Shown piece after piece: positions 27,103 through 36,495 of a stretch of DNA of 64,000 bases; within the stretch, counting starts at the first letter, position 1; the number at the start of each line of letters is the position of its first letter. The position numbers and the translations under genes were made by a program. The notes below the pieces were generated by a model. It was not told the DNA's origin. It worked only from the letters and a program-made list of their open reading frames with translations, and searched no databases. Origin of the DNA: HGM04593 sp045613945. GTDB lineage: Bacteria; Bacteroidota; Bacteroidia; Bacteroidales; Bacteroidaceae. The stretch covers positions 1 to 64,000 of the forward strand of contig JAZLBZ010000052.1 in the NCBI GenBank assembly GCA_045613945.1, written 5' to 3'.

Positions 27103-27135
27103 AGAGAGGTTCTTCACGACGTGAAGAACCTCTCT
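27103..27135 (-). terminator. Hairpin after the GH33 sialidase gene
   Basis: AGAGAGGTTCTTCACG is followed after one base by its exact reverse complement, a very stable stem directly after the stop codon at 27156. No T-tract on the minus strand, so termination is probable rather than certain. Confidence 0.6.
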
Positions 27136-27155
27136 ATTTTATAGTCCTTGGGCTG

Positions 27156-30100
27156 TTACTTGACCAAGACCTTTTCTCCATCAATGATGTAGATACCCTT
27201 GATAGGCTTTGTTACTTTGCGGCCGTGGAGATCATAAATGCCTTTCACCTTTCCGCTTTCAGTATTCACCTCCTGAATACCTGTGGCCTCGCCCTTCTTC
27301 ATCGCAAGAGTAGAGGCGCTGCTGTCGGCGGTGTAGTATGCAGTGTTTGCTGATATTGTACCGCTGCTGCCTGTGCGCTTTGCAAACTCGCCGTTCTTCA
27401 AGGTGTAGATGTTTGAACCGCTTACCGATGCGCTCTTCAGCACGCCGCGCAACTGGTTCTCGGCCTCGAGAGCCGTAGCCTCTCCGCCCACACCAATGTA
27501 GTATGTGCCGTTATCTGCAGTCAGTACCACAGGAGTGTTCGCTGCAATAACACCAGTGCCGCACTCGGTCAATGGGATGTATTCAACGCCGTCAACAGTC
27601 TGTGTAGCGCCTGCAGTGTATGCAATTACGCCCTCGGGCAATGTCATTGCGAATGGCATGCATACTGCAGCATATTCGTTGATTGTCATGGCAAACTCTT
27701 CAACAGGCTCAATGTACCACAATGATGCCTCGGCATTGTTTGTCCAGGGCACAAGGCGTACATTGTCACCGGCAAGATGAAGGCCTGTGTGGCTGCCTGT
27801 GTTGTTCTGGCAGATGATTGAGCTCAATCCTGTTGAAGTGCTCTCAATCTTCCACTTTCCGGCTGCGGCATTGTCTGTTGTTACAATAGGCTGTGTCTCG
27901 TTGTTGCCAAGAGGTCCCAACATATACTGGTAGTTGCCGTTGTACAGGTAGTACTCCTTGCTGTTGCCTGTGGGCAGGAATGTGAACAACTGGTTTGCAT
28001 TTTTGACGTTTGAAGCGGCTGCTGACACGCGGCTTGCCTCGGGGTTCAGGTAGAGTGTCGCATTGCTGCGCTCCGAGTTGCGTATACGGTACCACTTGCC
28101 TGCCTCAACCTCAAGGCGTGGCATGTTGGCAATGCCTGCGTTGATGGCCTCGTATGCTTCGTACGAAGGAGCAGTCTTGTATGCCTCGATGAGCGCTGCC
28201 ACTGCGTCAAGTGAATTGCTGTCAACTGAACCTACATATACCGGAGCCTCGGTGTCGAACGCTGCAATCTTTGCATCAATGCCGGCTGCAACGATGGCTG
28301 TCTTGTCAACATCTGCATCATAAACGTATGCACTGTCTGTGATGTACTCAATGCTGTAGTTCTTGTAAACGATTGTGTAACCACCACCGCTTGTGCCATA
28401 AGTGTCCTCCTCGTAGAGGAAACCGATATTGTTGTCGTGCTGCAGTGTCATTGTTGAGTACGCACCTGCAACATAACTTGACTGGTGACGTCCGTCCCAA
28501 TCGGCTGCAATGGCCTCGGGTGAGATGAAGTCCTCGAGTGTCTCCAACTCCTTATAATATATACCTACATTTGCGCGGCCCGAGCCAAGAGGCACTGACT
28601 GCAGTGCAAGATAAACCTTCTTGTCGTCGGCTTTGCGCTTTGCAGGCACGAACATAATCTCACCGTTTGTTGAGTTGCTAACAGCAATTGTACCGTTGTT
28701 GCTTGAGTTAGAGTATTTTGCTGTGCCCCAAGAACCCTCGGCCTTCTCGCTGTCGGTGTATGAGAAGATGTTATAGATACGTCCGCCTGTGGTACGTGAA
28801 CTGATGATTACAGAACCGTCGGGCAACTCCTCGGCCTTTGGCTCGTCGCCGCCGCTTGGGATTGGTGAAACCTCACCACCGCCAAGGACTGTCCAACTCT
28901 CGCCGAAGTTGTCACTGTAGAGTACAAAGTTTACATGTGTGCCGTTAACGTTCTTTACAAGAACAGCGCAGTAGATGCGGTAGTATTCGCCCACCTTTAT
29001 GTACTGGCTCTGTGAAATCTTGCCCGAACCCACGAACATTGCACGTACAGGGCCGTGCTGTGTGTTGTCGAACTGTGCGTATATGTGCTCTGCACGGTCA
29101 ACAGGAGTGCTCCATGTCTCGCCGCAGTCTTCGCTGTAGAAGTGTGCGATACCCTGGTGGTTGTTGCGCTGTCCGTTGGGGAACGAAACGTTACCCGAGC
29201 AGCTGATTACAAGCACGCGGTCGCTCTCGCGGTCGGCAACAATTGCGGGGTCGCCAAAGCCTACGTACATGTCGTTGTTCGAAGCGTCGATACCGGCAGC
29301 ACCCTTACCCTGGATGATGTCGAAAATCTCGCCCCATGTCTCGCCGTTGTCCTTGCTTATACGAGCACGCAAGTCGATTCGGCCGTTTGTTGCCATACCG
29401 ATGTCGGCGCGGCTGTGACGGTAGTCGGCAACGGCAATGATGTTGCCGTTCTTTGCAGTTGCAATGGCAGGGATACGGTAGGGGATAGCACCTGTAGTGA
29501 GTGTGGGGAATACATCGAATGCAGGCTCCGGAGTGCGGATGTCGAGACCCATGTAAACTACGAAGTTCGAGAATGTGATACCCTTGTTTGCACCGCTTTG
29601 TGTAAAATATACTGTGCGTGCAGGGTCGGCAATCTCAACCTCAAGGTGCTGTGTTGTAGCCGATGATGTGTAGTTGCCACCCTCGGCTGTCAGTGTGAGG
29701 GTATAGCTGCCATCGTTGTTAGTGTTCACGTAGTCAAAGCCATAGCCCTTGATTACAAGACCCTCAGGTGCAGTGAGTGTGTATGACGATGTGCCCGACT
29801 GGCCTGAATAACCGGCGATGTAGTCGCCCGATGTTGTCATGTTGTTGGCATTTGTTGAGAGTGAGAAACCTGCGAGCTCGCTGCTCTCCCATTTTGAGTG
29901 CCATGTACCGTTAGCATTGCTTGCTGTGAATTCGCCCTTTGATGCAAGGATTTCAATAGATGTCTCGGCTGCTGTGAAAACGATTGTCGAACCGGCATCT
30001 GCACCCTCGGCCCAGAAAGCGAGCTTTCCAATGCCGCCAAAGTTATTCACAGCATAGTTCGTGCCATGAATGCGCATGAAATAGCCGTTTACATTGGCAA

Positions 30101-30530
30101 TCTTGTCCGAAGTGGCAAAATCCCAACGGCCTACATAACCATCGGGGAGGTTTGCTGCGTCCTGCATAATAGGGTAGGTTGAGCCGCCTGTGCCGCCATA
30201 ACCGCTGATTGCGCTCATTGTTGTCTTTGAAGCGAGTACCTTGGTTGGGCCGGCCTGTTTGTTGTATACAGCATAACCGTCGGTGTCGTTGCCGACGAAG
30301 CACCACAGCTCGTCATCATTGCCCTTTGGGGTAGAAACTCCAAGCGCAATGTGGTCGGCACCGGCATTGTCCTTGATTAGCTTTGCACCTTCTCCAATTC
30401 CCATAGTGTACCATGTGGTACCTTCGGCAAACTCACCATTCTCAATGGTAGTTGCCTTGAAAGGAACCTGTGCAAACATTGCGGCTGCCGAGAAGACAGC
30501 GCAAAGAATAAGCGTAAATAATTTTTTCAT
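27156..30530 (-). CDS. Secreted GH33 exo-alpha-sialidase, multidomain
   Basis: 1124 residues with a signal peptide (about 1-20). Residues ~25-330 contain lectin-like modules (SSYTLTAPEGLVIKGYGF resembles a module in the fusion sialidase). The propeller starts at ~345: YRIPAI with Arg352, ADYRHSRADIG, Asp boxes SKDNGETW (392-399), SEDCGETW and SDNFGESW, the Glu segment EPKAEELPDGS, and the Tyr nucleophile region GAYSTMTL followed by GFLYEE. This order fits GH33. Further C-terminal modules (YRIRN, WKIES) look ricin-like, followed by a beta domain and a type-A sorting-like tail (IYDLHGRKV, GIYIIDGEK). It releases terminal sialic acid from glycans. It starts 41 bp after the GH20 gene, so the two form an operon. 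Confidence 0.9.
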   Translation of the reverse strand: MKKLFTLILCAVFSAAAMFAQVPFKATTIENGEFAEGTTWYTMGIGEGAKLIKDNAGADHIALGVSTPKGNDDELWCFVGNDTDGYAVYNKQAGPTKVLASKTTMSAISGYGGTGGSTYPIMQDAANLPDGYVGRWDFATSDKIANVNGYFMRIHGTNYAVNNFGGIGKLAFWAEGADAGSTIVFTAAETSIEILASKGEFTASNANGTWHSKWESSELAGFSLSTNANNMTTSGDYIAGYSGQSGTSSYTLTAPEGLVIKGYGFDYVNTNNDGSYTLTLTAEGGNYTSSATTQHLEVEIADPARTVYFTQSGANKGITFSNFVVYMGLDIRTPEPAFDVFPTLTTGAIPYRIPAIATAKNGNIIAVADYRHSRADIGMATNGRIDLRARISKDNGETWGEIFDIIQGKGAAGIDASNNDMYVGFGDPAIVADRESDRVLVISCSGNVSFPNGQRNNHQGIAHFYSEDCGETWSTPVDRAEHIYAQFDNTQHGPVRAMFVGSGKISQSQYIKVGEYYRIYCAVLVKNVNGTHVNFVLYSDNFGESWTVLGGGEVSPIPSGGDEPKAEELPDGSVIISSRTTGGRIYNIFSYTDSEKAEGSWGTAKYSNSSNNGTIAVSNSTNGEIMFVPAKRKADDKKVYLALQSVPLGSGRANVGIYYKELETLEDFISPEAIAADWDGRHQSSYVAGAYSTMTLQHDNNIGFLYEEDTYGTSGGGYTIVYKNYSIEYITDSAYVYDADVDKTAIVAAGIDAKIAAFDTEAPVYVGSVDSNSLDAVAALIEAYKTAPSYEAYEAINAGIANMPRLEVEAGKWYRIRNSERSNATLYLNPEASRVSAAASNVKNANQLFTFLPTGNSKEYYLYNGNYQYMLGPLGNNETQPIVTTDNAAAGKWKIESTSTGLSSIICQNNTGSHTGLHLAGDNVRLVPWTNNAEASLWYIEPVEEFAMTINEYAAVCMPFAMTLPEGVIAYTAGATQTVDGVEYIPLTECGTGVIAANTPVVLTADNGTYYIGVGGEATALEAENQLRGVLKSASVSGSNIYTLKNGEFAKRTGSSGTISANTAYYTADSSASTLAMKKGEATGIQEVNTESGKVKGIYDLHGRKVTKPIKGIYIIDGEKVLVK

Positions 30531-30571
30531 AAAAGGTTAGTTATTGAGTTTGAAATTATATTACTTTTCTG

Positions 30572-32215
30572 TTACCAGCCCACCTGCACGCCGTCCTCGT
30601 AGAAGTGGCGTCCAAAACACCAGCCGAATGCATTGTAGTAGCGTGCCAGTTCCTTTGCGCGGCCAATGAACTCCTCAACGTCCTTTGTCTCAGGTGATGG
30701 GTTGCTCCATCCAATCTCGGCAATTGCACCAAGACGTGGCAATGCCTTGTACTGCAGCTGCATCGGGGTTGTCACATACTCGGTCCACAGGTTGCCCTGC
30801 ACGCCAAGAATGTACTTCTCCTCGTCCTTGCTCAACTGGTCGTATGGGTTGAATGAGTATGTCTTGCGCAGTGGAACATAACTGCCGTTGCTGTCAAGTT
30901 CGTCCTTGCGGTCGGTTGTCTGGCGGTAGTCGAGGTAGCAGTAGTCTCCTGGGGTCATAATCACGTAGTTGCCCTTCTTTGCAGCGGCAATGCCGCCCAC
31001 AGTTCCGCGCCATGACATGATTGTCGCGTTCTGGCTCACACCGCCTTCGAGTATCTCGTCCCAGCCAATGAGCTTGCGGCCTTTTTTGTTCAAGTGTGCC
31101 TCTATGCGGCTGTTGACGTATGACTGCAGTTCGGCCTCGCTGTTCAGGTTATTATCCTTTATGCGCTGCTGGCAGTGCGGGCACTCCTTCCACATGTCAC
31201 GTGGAGCCTCGTCACCGCCAATGTGTATGTATTCGCCGGGGAACAGTGCCATCACCTCGTCGAGCACATCCTCCCAGAACTTGAAAGTGCTCTCCTTGCC
31301 TGCGCAGGCAATCTGCTTCGATACGCCCCAGTATGCCCAGGTTTTGTAGTTGCCGGCTTCACCCTCGCAACCCAGCCAGGGATATGCGCTCAGCGCGCCC
31401 AGTGAGTGGCCGGGAATCTCAATCTCGGGAACAATGGTTATGAAGCGCTCCTTTGCATATCTTACAATCTCCTTGATATCCTTTTGTGTATAATATCCGC
31501 CGTAGGGGATTCCGTCAAGTCCCTCGTTATGCCCGGTTGTTGTCTGTTCGCGCAGGCTGCCAATTTTGGTGAGCAGGGGATACTTCTTTATCTCTATGCG
31601 CCATCCTTGGTCCTCGGTCAGGTGCCAGTGGAAACGGTTCATCTTGTGCATTGCCATAATGTCAAGCACCTCCTTCACAGTCTCCACGCTCCAGAAGTGG
31701 CGTGAGCAGTCGAGCATAAAGCCACGATAGGGGAAGTGTGGCGCGTCGTTTATTCTCATTGTAGGCAGCGACACCTTTTTCAGGTCAATTGGTGTCTCGA
31801 ATGCCTGTACCGGGATTATCTGTTTCAAGGTCTGTACGGCATAGAACATTCCCGCGCCATCCTTTGCCTTGATGATAATATTCTCGGGTGAGATGTCCAG
31901 CAGATATCCTTCGGCCTTTATTGACCCGTCAGTAATGAAGATTACATTGTTCACAGTTGTTGCTTTTGTCGCCTTCTTCAGTTTCTTGCCAAAGATGGCC
32001 TCGGCAATTCTGTTGAGTTCGTCGGCCGCGTATTTTGCATGGCTGTCGTCAAAACCGTAAATGATTCTTGTCTCATCGGTAAAGTCAAACTTTATGTTTG
32101 CATTGCCGGGCTTGATGCTTGTGGGCTGGGGTAGAATGGTAGGGAAAGCCTTCTCCTGCGCAACGACAACTGTCGCTGTGGCTAAAAGCAAAAGTGTAAA
32201 CAGTCTTTTGAACAT
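30572..32215 (-). CDS. GH20 beta-N-acetylhexosaminidase
   Basis: 547 residues with a signal peptide (about 1-19, cut near VVAQ). The GH20b N-terminal domain covers ~22-150 and the catalytic barrel starts at HFPYRGFMLDCSRHF (160-174). RFHWHLTEDQGWRIE (194-208) and PEIEIPGH (263-270) are conserved, and the catalytic Asp335-Glu336 pair is in HIGGDEAPR. Substrate-assisted removal of terminal GlcNAc or GalNAc from glycans is expected. No sorting tail, so probably periplasmic. First gene of the operon with the GH33 sialidase. Confidence 0.94.
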   Translation of the reverse strand: MFKRLFTLLLLATATVVVAQEKAFPTILPQPTSIKPGNANIKFDFTDETRIIYGFDDSHAKYAADELNRIAEAIFGKKLKKATKATTVNNVIFITDGSIKAEGYLLDISPENIIIKAKDGAGMFYAVQTLKQIIPVQAFETPIDLKKVSLPTMRINDAPHFPYRGFMLDCSRHFWSVETVKEVLDIMAMHKMNRFHWHLTEDQGWRIEIKKYPLLTKIGSLREQTTTGHNEGLDGIPYGGYYTQKDIKEIVRYAKERFITIVPEIEIPGHSLGALSAYPWLGCEGEAGNYKTWAYWGVSKQIACAGKESTFKFWEDVLDEVMALFPGEYIHIGGDEAPRDMWKECPHCQQRIKDNNLNSEAELQSYVNSRIEAHLNKKGRKLIGWDEILEGGVSQNATIMSWRGTVGGIAAAKKGNYVIMTPGDYCYLDYRQTTDRKDELDSNGSYVPLRKTYSFNPYDQLSKDEEKYILGVQGNLWTEYVTTPMQLQYKALPRLGAIAEIGWSNPSPETKDVEEFIGRAKELARYYNAFGWCFGRHFYEDGVQVGW

Positions 32216-32250
32216 ATCTCTATATTATATTATTCTATTTAATTATTTTG

Positions 32251-32258
32251 CGAAGATA
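32251..32258 (-). promoter_or_regulatory. -7 element of the GH20-GH33 operon
   Basis: TATCTTCG on the minus strand, one base from TAnnTTTG. The same TTCG variant precedes several other genes here. Confidence 0.45.
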
Positions 32259-32428
32259 ATGCAAAGCACCGCAAAGAAAAAGAATAAAGCATAAAAAAAC
32301 TTATTTTTGAACGAATTTTGAACAGTTTCCTGATTTTGTGTGTGATAACTGATTTTTTTTATTTACATTCGCAAATGGTTCCGTCTGACGGAGAGTTTGT
32401 TTGAATTTATAACTAATCTATTATAATT

Positions 32429-33388
32429 ATGAGCGAGAAATATGTAATTGGAATTGACCTTGGCGGTACAAATACCGTAATTGGTCTTGTTGATGTAAAA
32501 GGTCACATCCTTGCAAAGGATGATTCTATCAAGACACAGGCACACCCCGATATCGAGGAGTACACCGATTCTATTGCAAACGTAATTAAGAAACTTGCGT
32601 CGGAGAACGGTTGCGAGGGCAAACTGGAGGGCGTTGGTGTTGGTGCTCCAATGGCAAACTACTACACCGGTGAGATTGTGAATGCAGCCAACCTCCCATG
32701 GAAGGGTATTGTGCCTCTGGGTTGGCTCATCGAGAAGAAGACCGGCCTCCCCACAAAGGTTACCAACGATGCCAATGCTGCCGCTATCGGCGAGCAGAAG
32801 TATGGTGTTGCCCAGGGTATGAAGGATTTTGTATATATTACTCTTGGTACAGGTGTGGGTAGCGGTATCGTTGCCAACGGTCAACTTATTTATGGTCACG
32901 ATGGTTTTGCCGGTGAGTTGGGTCACACAACATCTCCAGTTCTTGAAGGTCGTGCCTGCGGTTGCGGCCGTACAGACTGTCTTGAGACATACGCCTCGGC
33001 AACCGGTATCGTGCGCACAGCAAAGAAATGGCTTGTTGAGCGCGACGAGCCAAGTATCCTCCGCGATGTATGTATCAACGAACTCACATCAAAGATGCTC
33101 TTCGATGCAGCTATCAAGGGCGACAAGCTTGCCAACGATATTTTCGAGTTTACAGGCAAGGTTCTTGGTGAGGCTTTCTGCAACTTTATCGCATTCTCGG
33201 CTCCCGAGGCCATCATCCTGTTCGGCGGTTTGGCAAATGCAGGCGAGTTGTTGCTTGAGCCAATCCGCAAGCACATGAATGAGAATGTGGTGTTCTTGTG
33301 GAGAGACAAGGTGAAGGTCTTGAAGTCTTCACTCCCCGGTGCCGATGCTGCAGTGCTTGGTGCTTCGGCTCTTGGTTGGAAGGATTAG
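32429..33388 (+). CDS. ROK family sugar kinase (glucokinase or N-acetylhexosamine kinase)
   Basis: 319 residues. ATP site IGIDLGGTN (7-15), catalytic Asp114 in TNDANAAA, GELGHTT with His166, and the zinc set CGCGRTDC (Cys177, 179, 184) are all present. ROK kinases of this type phosphorylate glucose, GlcNAc or ManNAc at C6. The setting, between a hexosaminidase and an amino-sugar deaminase fusion, favours GlcNAc or ManNAc released from mucin-like glycans, but the sequence alone does not decide. Cytoplasmic. A TACATTCG box at 32364-32371 may be its -7 element. Confidence 0.88.
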   Translation: MSEKYVIGIDLGGTNTVIGLVDVKGHILAKDDSIKTQAHPDIEEYTDSIANVIKKLASENGCEGKLEGVGVGAPMANYYTGEIVNAANLPWKGIVPLGWLIEKKTGLPTKVTNDANAAAIGEQKYGVAQGMKDFVYITLGTGVGSGIVANGQLIYGHDGFAGELGHTTSPVLEGRACGCGRTDCLETYASATGIVRTAKKWLVERDEPSILRDVCINELTSKMLFDAAIKGDKLANDIFEFTGKVLGEAFCNFIAFSAPEAIILFGGLANAGELLLEPIRKHMNENVVFLWRDKVKVLKSSLPGADAAVLGASALGWKD

Positions 33389-33408
33389 TCCGATATATTG
33401 CAATGTAC

Positions 33409-33444
33409 AACGCCTGTCGCACAATGAGCGACAGGCGTTTTTTT
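33409..33444 (+). terminator. Terminator of the ROK kinase gene
   Basis: AACGCCTGTCGC and GCGACAGGCGTT form a perfect 12-bp stem with a 7-nt loop followed by T residues. Confidence 0.9.
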
Positions 33445-33550
33445 ACTCAAAGACTAAAGCGCATCGAGACTTTGCTTGGCGACTTTTGTGAATTTATCAT
33501 AATAAATTTAAACACTCCATTAATTTCTAAAATATTTCAATATTTTATTA

Positions 33551-33558
33551 TATCTTCG
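33551..33558 (+). promoter_or_regulatory. -7 element of the sulfatase operon
   Basis: TATCTTCG, the TTCG variant of the -7 box, 70 bp before the sulfatase ATG. Confidence 0.45.
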
Positions 33559-33628
33559 CAATATGCACTCCGTGGGGTGGTTTTATGACACCGTGCGGGT
33601 ATAAAAACAACAAAAAACAGACCATAAT

Positions 33629-35209
33629 ATGAACAACTTCTACGACAAGACAAAAAAGGTTCTTGGTCTTTCAATGGCCGGTGCGGCGGTGTTGCCGCTT
33701 GTTGCCTCTTGCGGTGCAGCCGAGGAGAAGCCAAAGGAGCCAATGAACATCCTCTTCATTATGTGCGATGACCACTCGTACCAGACAATCAGTGCCTACG
33801 ACACCACCTTCATCCGCACTCCGAACATCGATCGCATTGCAGCCGACGGCCTGCGTTTCACAAACAGTTTTGTGGCCAACTCAATCAGTGGTCCTTCACG
33901 TGCGTGCATGCTTACCGGCAAGCACAGCTATACCAATGGCTTTACCGATAACAGTTCGTCGTTCGACGGCGGCCAGCAGACATTTCCCAAACTCCTGCAG
34001 CAGCAGGGCTATGAGACCGCTGTCATTGGCAAGTGGCATCTCACATCGGAGCCCACAGGCTTCAACCATTGGGATATCCTCATTGGCCAGGGCGATTACT
34101 ATAACCCCACTTTCATACGCAATGGCGAGAAGGTGCAGCGCGAGGGCTATGCCACCAACGTGACCACTGACCTTGCGCTCGACTGGCTCCACAGCGGGCG
34201 CGATGCAAGCAAGCCGTTCTGCCTGCTACTGCATCACAAGGCACCGCACCGCACATGGATGCCCGATACCTGCGACCTCGGCCTTTTTACCGATAGCAAT
34301 TTCCCGCTGCCCGAGACCTTCTTCGACAACTATGATACCCGTCAGGCTGCGCAGGGGCAGAAGATGTCAATCAGCAAGGATATGGACATTGTCTATGACC
34401 TGAAGATGGCCGACAAGGACAGCACCATTCACAGCCGCCCCGACCTGGAGGAGTGGGGACGCCGAATATACAACAACATGAACACAGCGCAGAAGGCTGC
34501 ATGGGATGCACACTACGATGTAGTCATTGAGAAATTCAAGGCTGCAGGCCTCGCAGGCAAGGAACTTGATGCTTGGAAGTACCAGCAGTACATGCGCGAC
34601 TATGTGCGCGTGATAACATCTGTCGACCGCAATGTTGGCCGAGTGCTCGACTATCTCCAGGAGAATGACCTCATGGACAACACACTCATCGTGTACACAT
34701 CGGACCAGGGCTTCTACATGGGCGAGCATGGCTGGTTTGACAAGCGCTGGATGTACGAGGAGTCATTCCGCACTCCATTGCTTGTGCGCCTGCCCGGCGG
34801 CGCAAAGGGCGAGTCAATGGCTATGGTGCAGAACATTGACTATGCACCAACGTTCCTTGAACTTGCAGGTGTTGAGGTGCCGTCAGACATTCATGGCTGT
34901 TCATTCCTTCCCGTGCTCAAGGACGAGAAGTGGGAACCAAACCGCGACGGTATATACTACCACTACTATGAGTACCCCGATGAGCATGCCGTAAAGCGTC
35001 ATCTGGGTGTGCGCACCGAGCGCTACAAACTCATCCACTTCTACGAGGATGGTGTTTGGGAACTCTTTGACCTTGAGAACGACAAGCACGAACTCAATAA
35101 CATCTATGGCCAGCCAGGAACAGAGGAAATCGCAGCGCAACTGAAGGAGAAACTTATCAAGTTGCAGTTGCAGTATGGTGAGGAAAATTTCATAGCAAGT
35201 GAAAAGTAA
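33629..35209 (+). CDS. Ser-type S1 family sulfatase lipoprotein, probably acting on sulfated GlcNAc
   Basis: 526 residues. A lipoprotein signal with lipobox LVASC (Cys28) anchors it to a membrane. ILFIMCDDHS holds the calcium Asp pair (47, 48). The modification site is SGPSRACMLTGK: Ser87 in the C/S-x-P-S-R motif, so formylglycine is made from serine, not cysteine. Other S1 blocks are GKWHL and SDQGFYMGEHGWFDKRWMYEE. The last block and length resemble S1_11 GlcNAc-6-O-sulfatases; exact specificity is not proven. The gene overlaps the maturase gene by 11 bp. Confidence 0.9.
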   Translation: MNNFYDKTKKVLGLSMAGAAVLPLVASCGAAEEKPKEPMNILFIMCDDHSYQTISAYDTTFIRTPNIDRIAADGLRFTNSFVANSISGPSRACMLTGKHSYTNGFTDNSSSFDGGQQTFPKLLQQQGYETAVIGKWHLTSEPTGFNHWDILIGQGDYYNPTFIRNGEKVQREGYATNVTTDLALDWLHSGRDASKPFCLLLHHKAPHRTWMPDTCDLGLFTDSNFPLPETFFDNYDTRQAAQGQKMSISKDMDIVYDLKMADKDSTIHSRPDLEEWGRRIYNNMNTAQKAAWDAHYDVVIEKFKAAGLAGKELDAWKYQQYMRDYVRVITSVDRNVGRVLDYLQENDLMDNTLIVYTSDQGFYMGEHGWFDKRWMYEESFRTPLLVRLPGGAKGESMAMVQNIDYAPTFLELAGVEVPSDIHGCSFLPVLKDEKWEPNRDGIYYHYYEYPDEHAVKRHLGVRTERYKLIHFYEDGVWELFDLENDKHELNNIYGQPGTEEIAAQLKEKLIKLQLQYGEENFIASEK

Positions 35210-36437
35210 TAAAAAGAATAATCTGCATCTTGCCGACGTTGCCAAGATGAGGCGCGCCCCGGCTTTCTCCACAATGGTGAAGCCAATTGGCTCGGCGTGC
35301 AACCTCGATTGTCACTACTGCTACTATCGTGACAAAAGCGAGATTTACAGCGGAACGATGCCCAAGATGAGCGATGAACTGCTCGAGACCTACATAAGGC
35401 AGTACATTGAGGGTGCATCACAGGAGGAAATCTCCTTCTGTTGGCATGGCGGTGAGCCGTTGATGGCAGGCCTGCCTTTCTTTCGTAAGGCTATGGAACT
35501 GCAGCAGAAGTATGCCGGTGGCAAGCGCATTGAAAATACCTTGCAGACAAACGGAATTCTGCTCAATGACGAGTGGTGCAGTTTCTTTAAGGATAACAAT
35601 TTCCTCATTGGCCTGTCGCTTGACGGCCCCGAGGATATACACGATGCCTTCCGCCGCGACTGCGGTGGTGCACCAACCTTCGCCCGCGTGATGAAGGGCG
35701 TTGAACTTATGTCGCGCACAGGTGTTGAGTTCAATATACTCTCCACAGTGAATGCCCGCAGTGAGGGACGCGGTGCCGAGGTCTACAAGTTCCTGCGCTC
35801 ATTGAACCCGTATATGCAGTTCCTGCCGGTGGTGGAGTATGTCATTGAGCGCCCCGGCAAGCGGCCGTTAATAGTGTCGCCCGACGAGGAGGATGCCGTT
35901 GAGGCTCCCTGGTCGGTGTCGGCAAAGGGTTACGGACAGTTCATGTGCGATGTCTTTGACGAGTGGATGAAGTTCGATGTGGGCCGTTGTTTTGTGCAAC
36001 TGTTTGATGTTACGCTTGCCAATTGGTGCGGTGTGCAGCCGCCGCTCTGCGCTTTCAGTGAAGTGTGTGGCGATGGCCTGGTAGTTGAACACAATGGTGA
36101 TGTATACTCCTGCGACCACTTTGTCTACCCCGAGTACCGTTTGGGTAATATAAAGGAGAAGGAACTCGCGGCAATGTACCGCAGTCCCGAACAGCAGACT
36201 TTCGGTCGTGACAAACGCGATGCCCTGCCAATGGAGTGCAAGCGTTGCAGTTACTATTTCCTTTGTCATGGCGAGTGCCCCAAGCACCGCTTTGCCTATG
36301 CCAAGAACGGCGAGCCTTATATGAATGTGCTGTGCGACGGGTACAAGATGTTCTTCCGTCACACCGACCCTCACATGCGTTACATGAAGATGTTGTTGGA
36401 GAAAGGTCTCCCGGCATCGGAGATAATGAAAAGGTGA
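35199..36437 (+). CDS. Anaerobic sulfatase-maturating enzyme (radical SAM/SPASM)
   Basis: 412 residues from a GTG overlapping the sulfatase end; the ATG at 35247 (MRRAPAFSTMVKP) is a possible alternative. CNLDCHYCYY (Cys34, 38, 41) is the radical SAM site; WHGGEPLM and LSLDGPEDIHDAFR are family blocks. The SPASM cysteines (C-x-C-x-GLVVEHNGDVYSCD, CKRCSYYFLC, CPKHR) would bind two auxiliary clusters. anSME oxidises the sulfatase Ser or Cys to formylglycine in the cytoplasm. The overlap with a Ser-type sulfatase fits, since this enzyme class can act on serine. Confidence 0.93.
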   Translation: MKSNKKNNLHLADVAKMRRAPAFSTMVKPIGSACNLDCHYCYYRDKSEIYSGTMPKMSDELLETYIRQYIEGASQEEISFCWHGGEPLMAGLPFFRKAMELQQKYAGGKRIENTLQTNGILLNDEWCSFFKDNNFLIGLSLDGPEDIHDAFRRDCGGAPTFARVMKGVELMSRTGVEFNILSTVNARSEGRGAEVYKFLRSLNPYMQFLPVVEYVIERPGKRPLIVSPDEEDAVEAPWSVSAKGYGQFMCDVFDEWMKFDVGRCFVQLFDVTLANWCGVQPPLCAFSEVCGDGLVVEHNGDVYSCDHFVYPEYRLGNIKEKELAAMYRSPEQQTFGRDKRDALPMECKRCSYYFLCHGECPKHRFAYAKNGEPYMNVLCDGYKMFFRHTDPHMRYMKMLLEKGLPASEIMKR

Positions 36438-36495
36438 AAACAAAGCAATTAAGAAAATAATGTAATTTAAAAACTAACTAAACTAACCAATAACT

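Noticed and set aside
32363..32926. 187-residue minus-strand frame opposite the ROK kinase
   Set aside because: The kinase on the plus strand has all its motifs; this frame has none.
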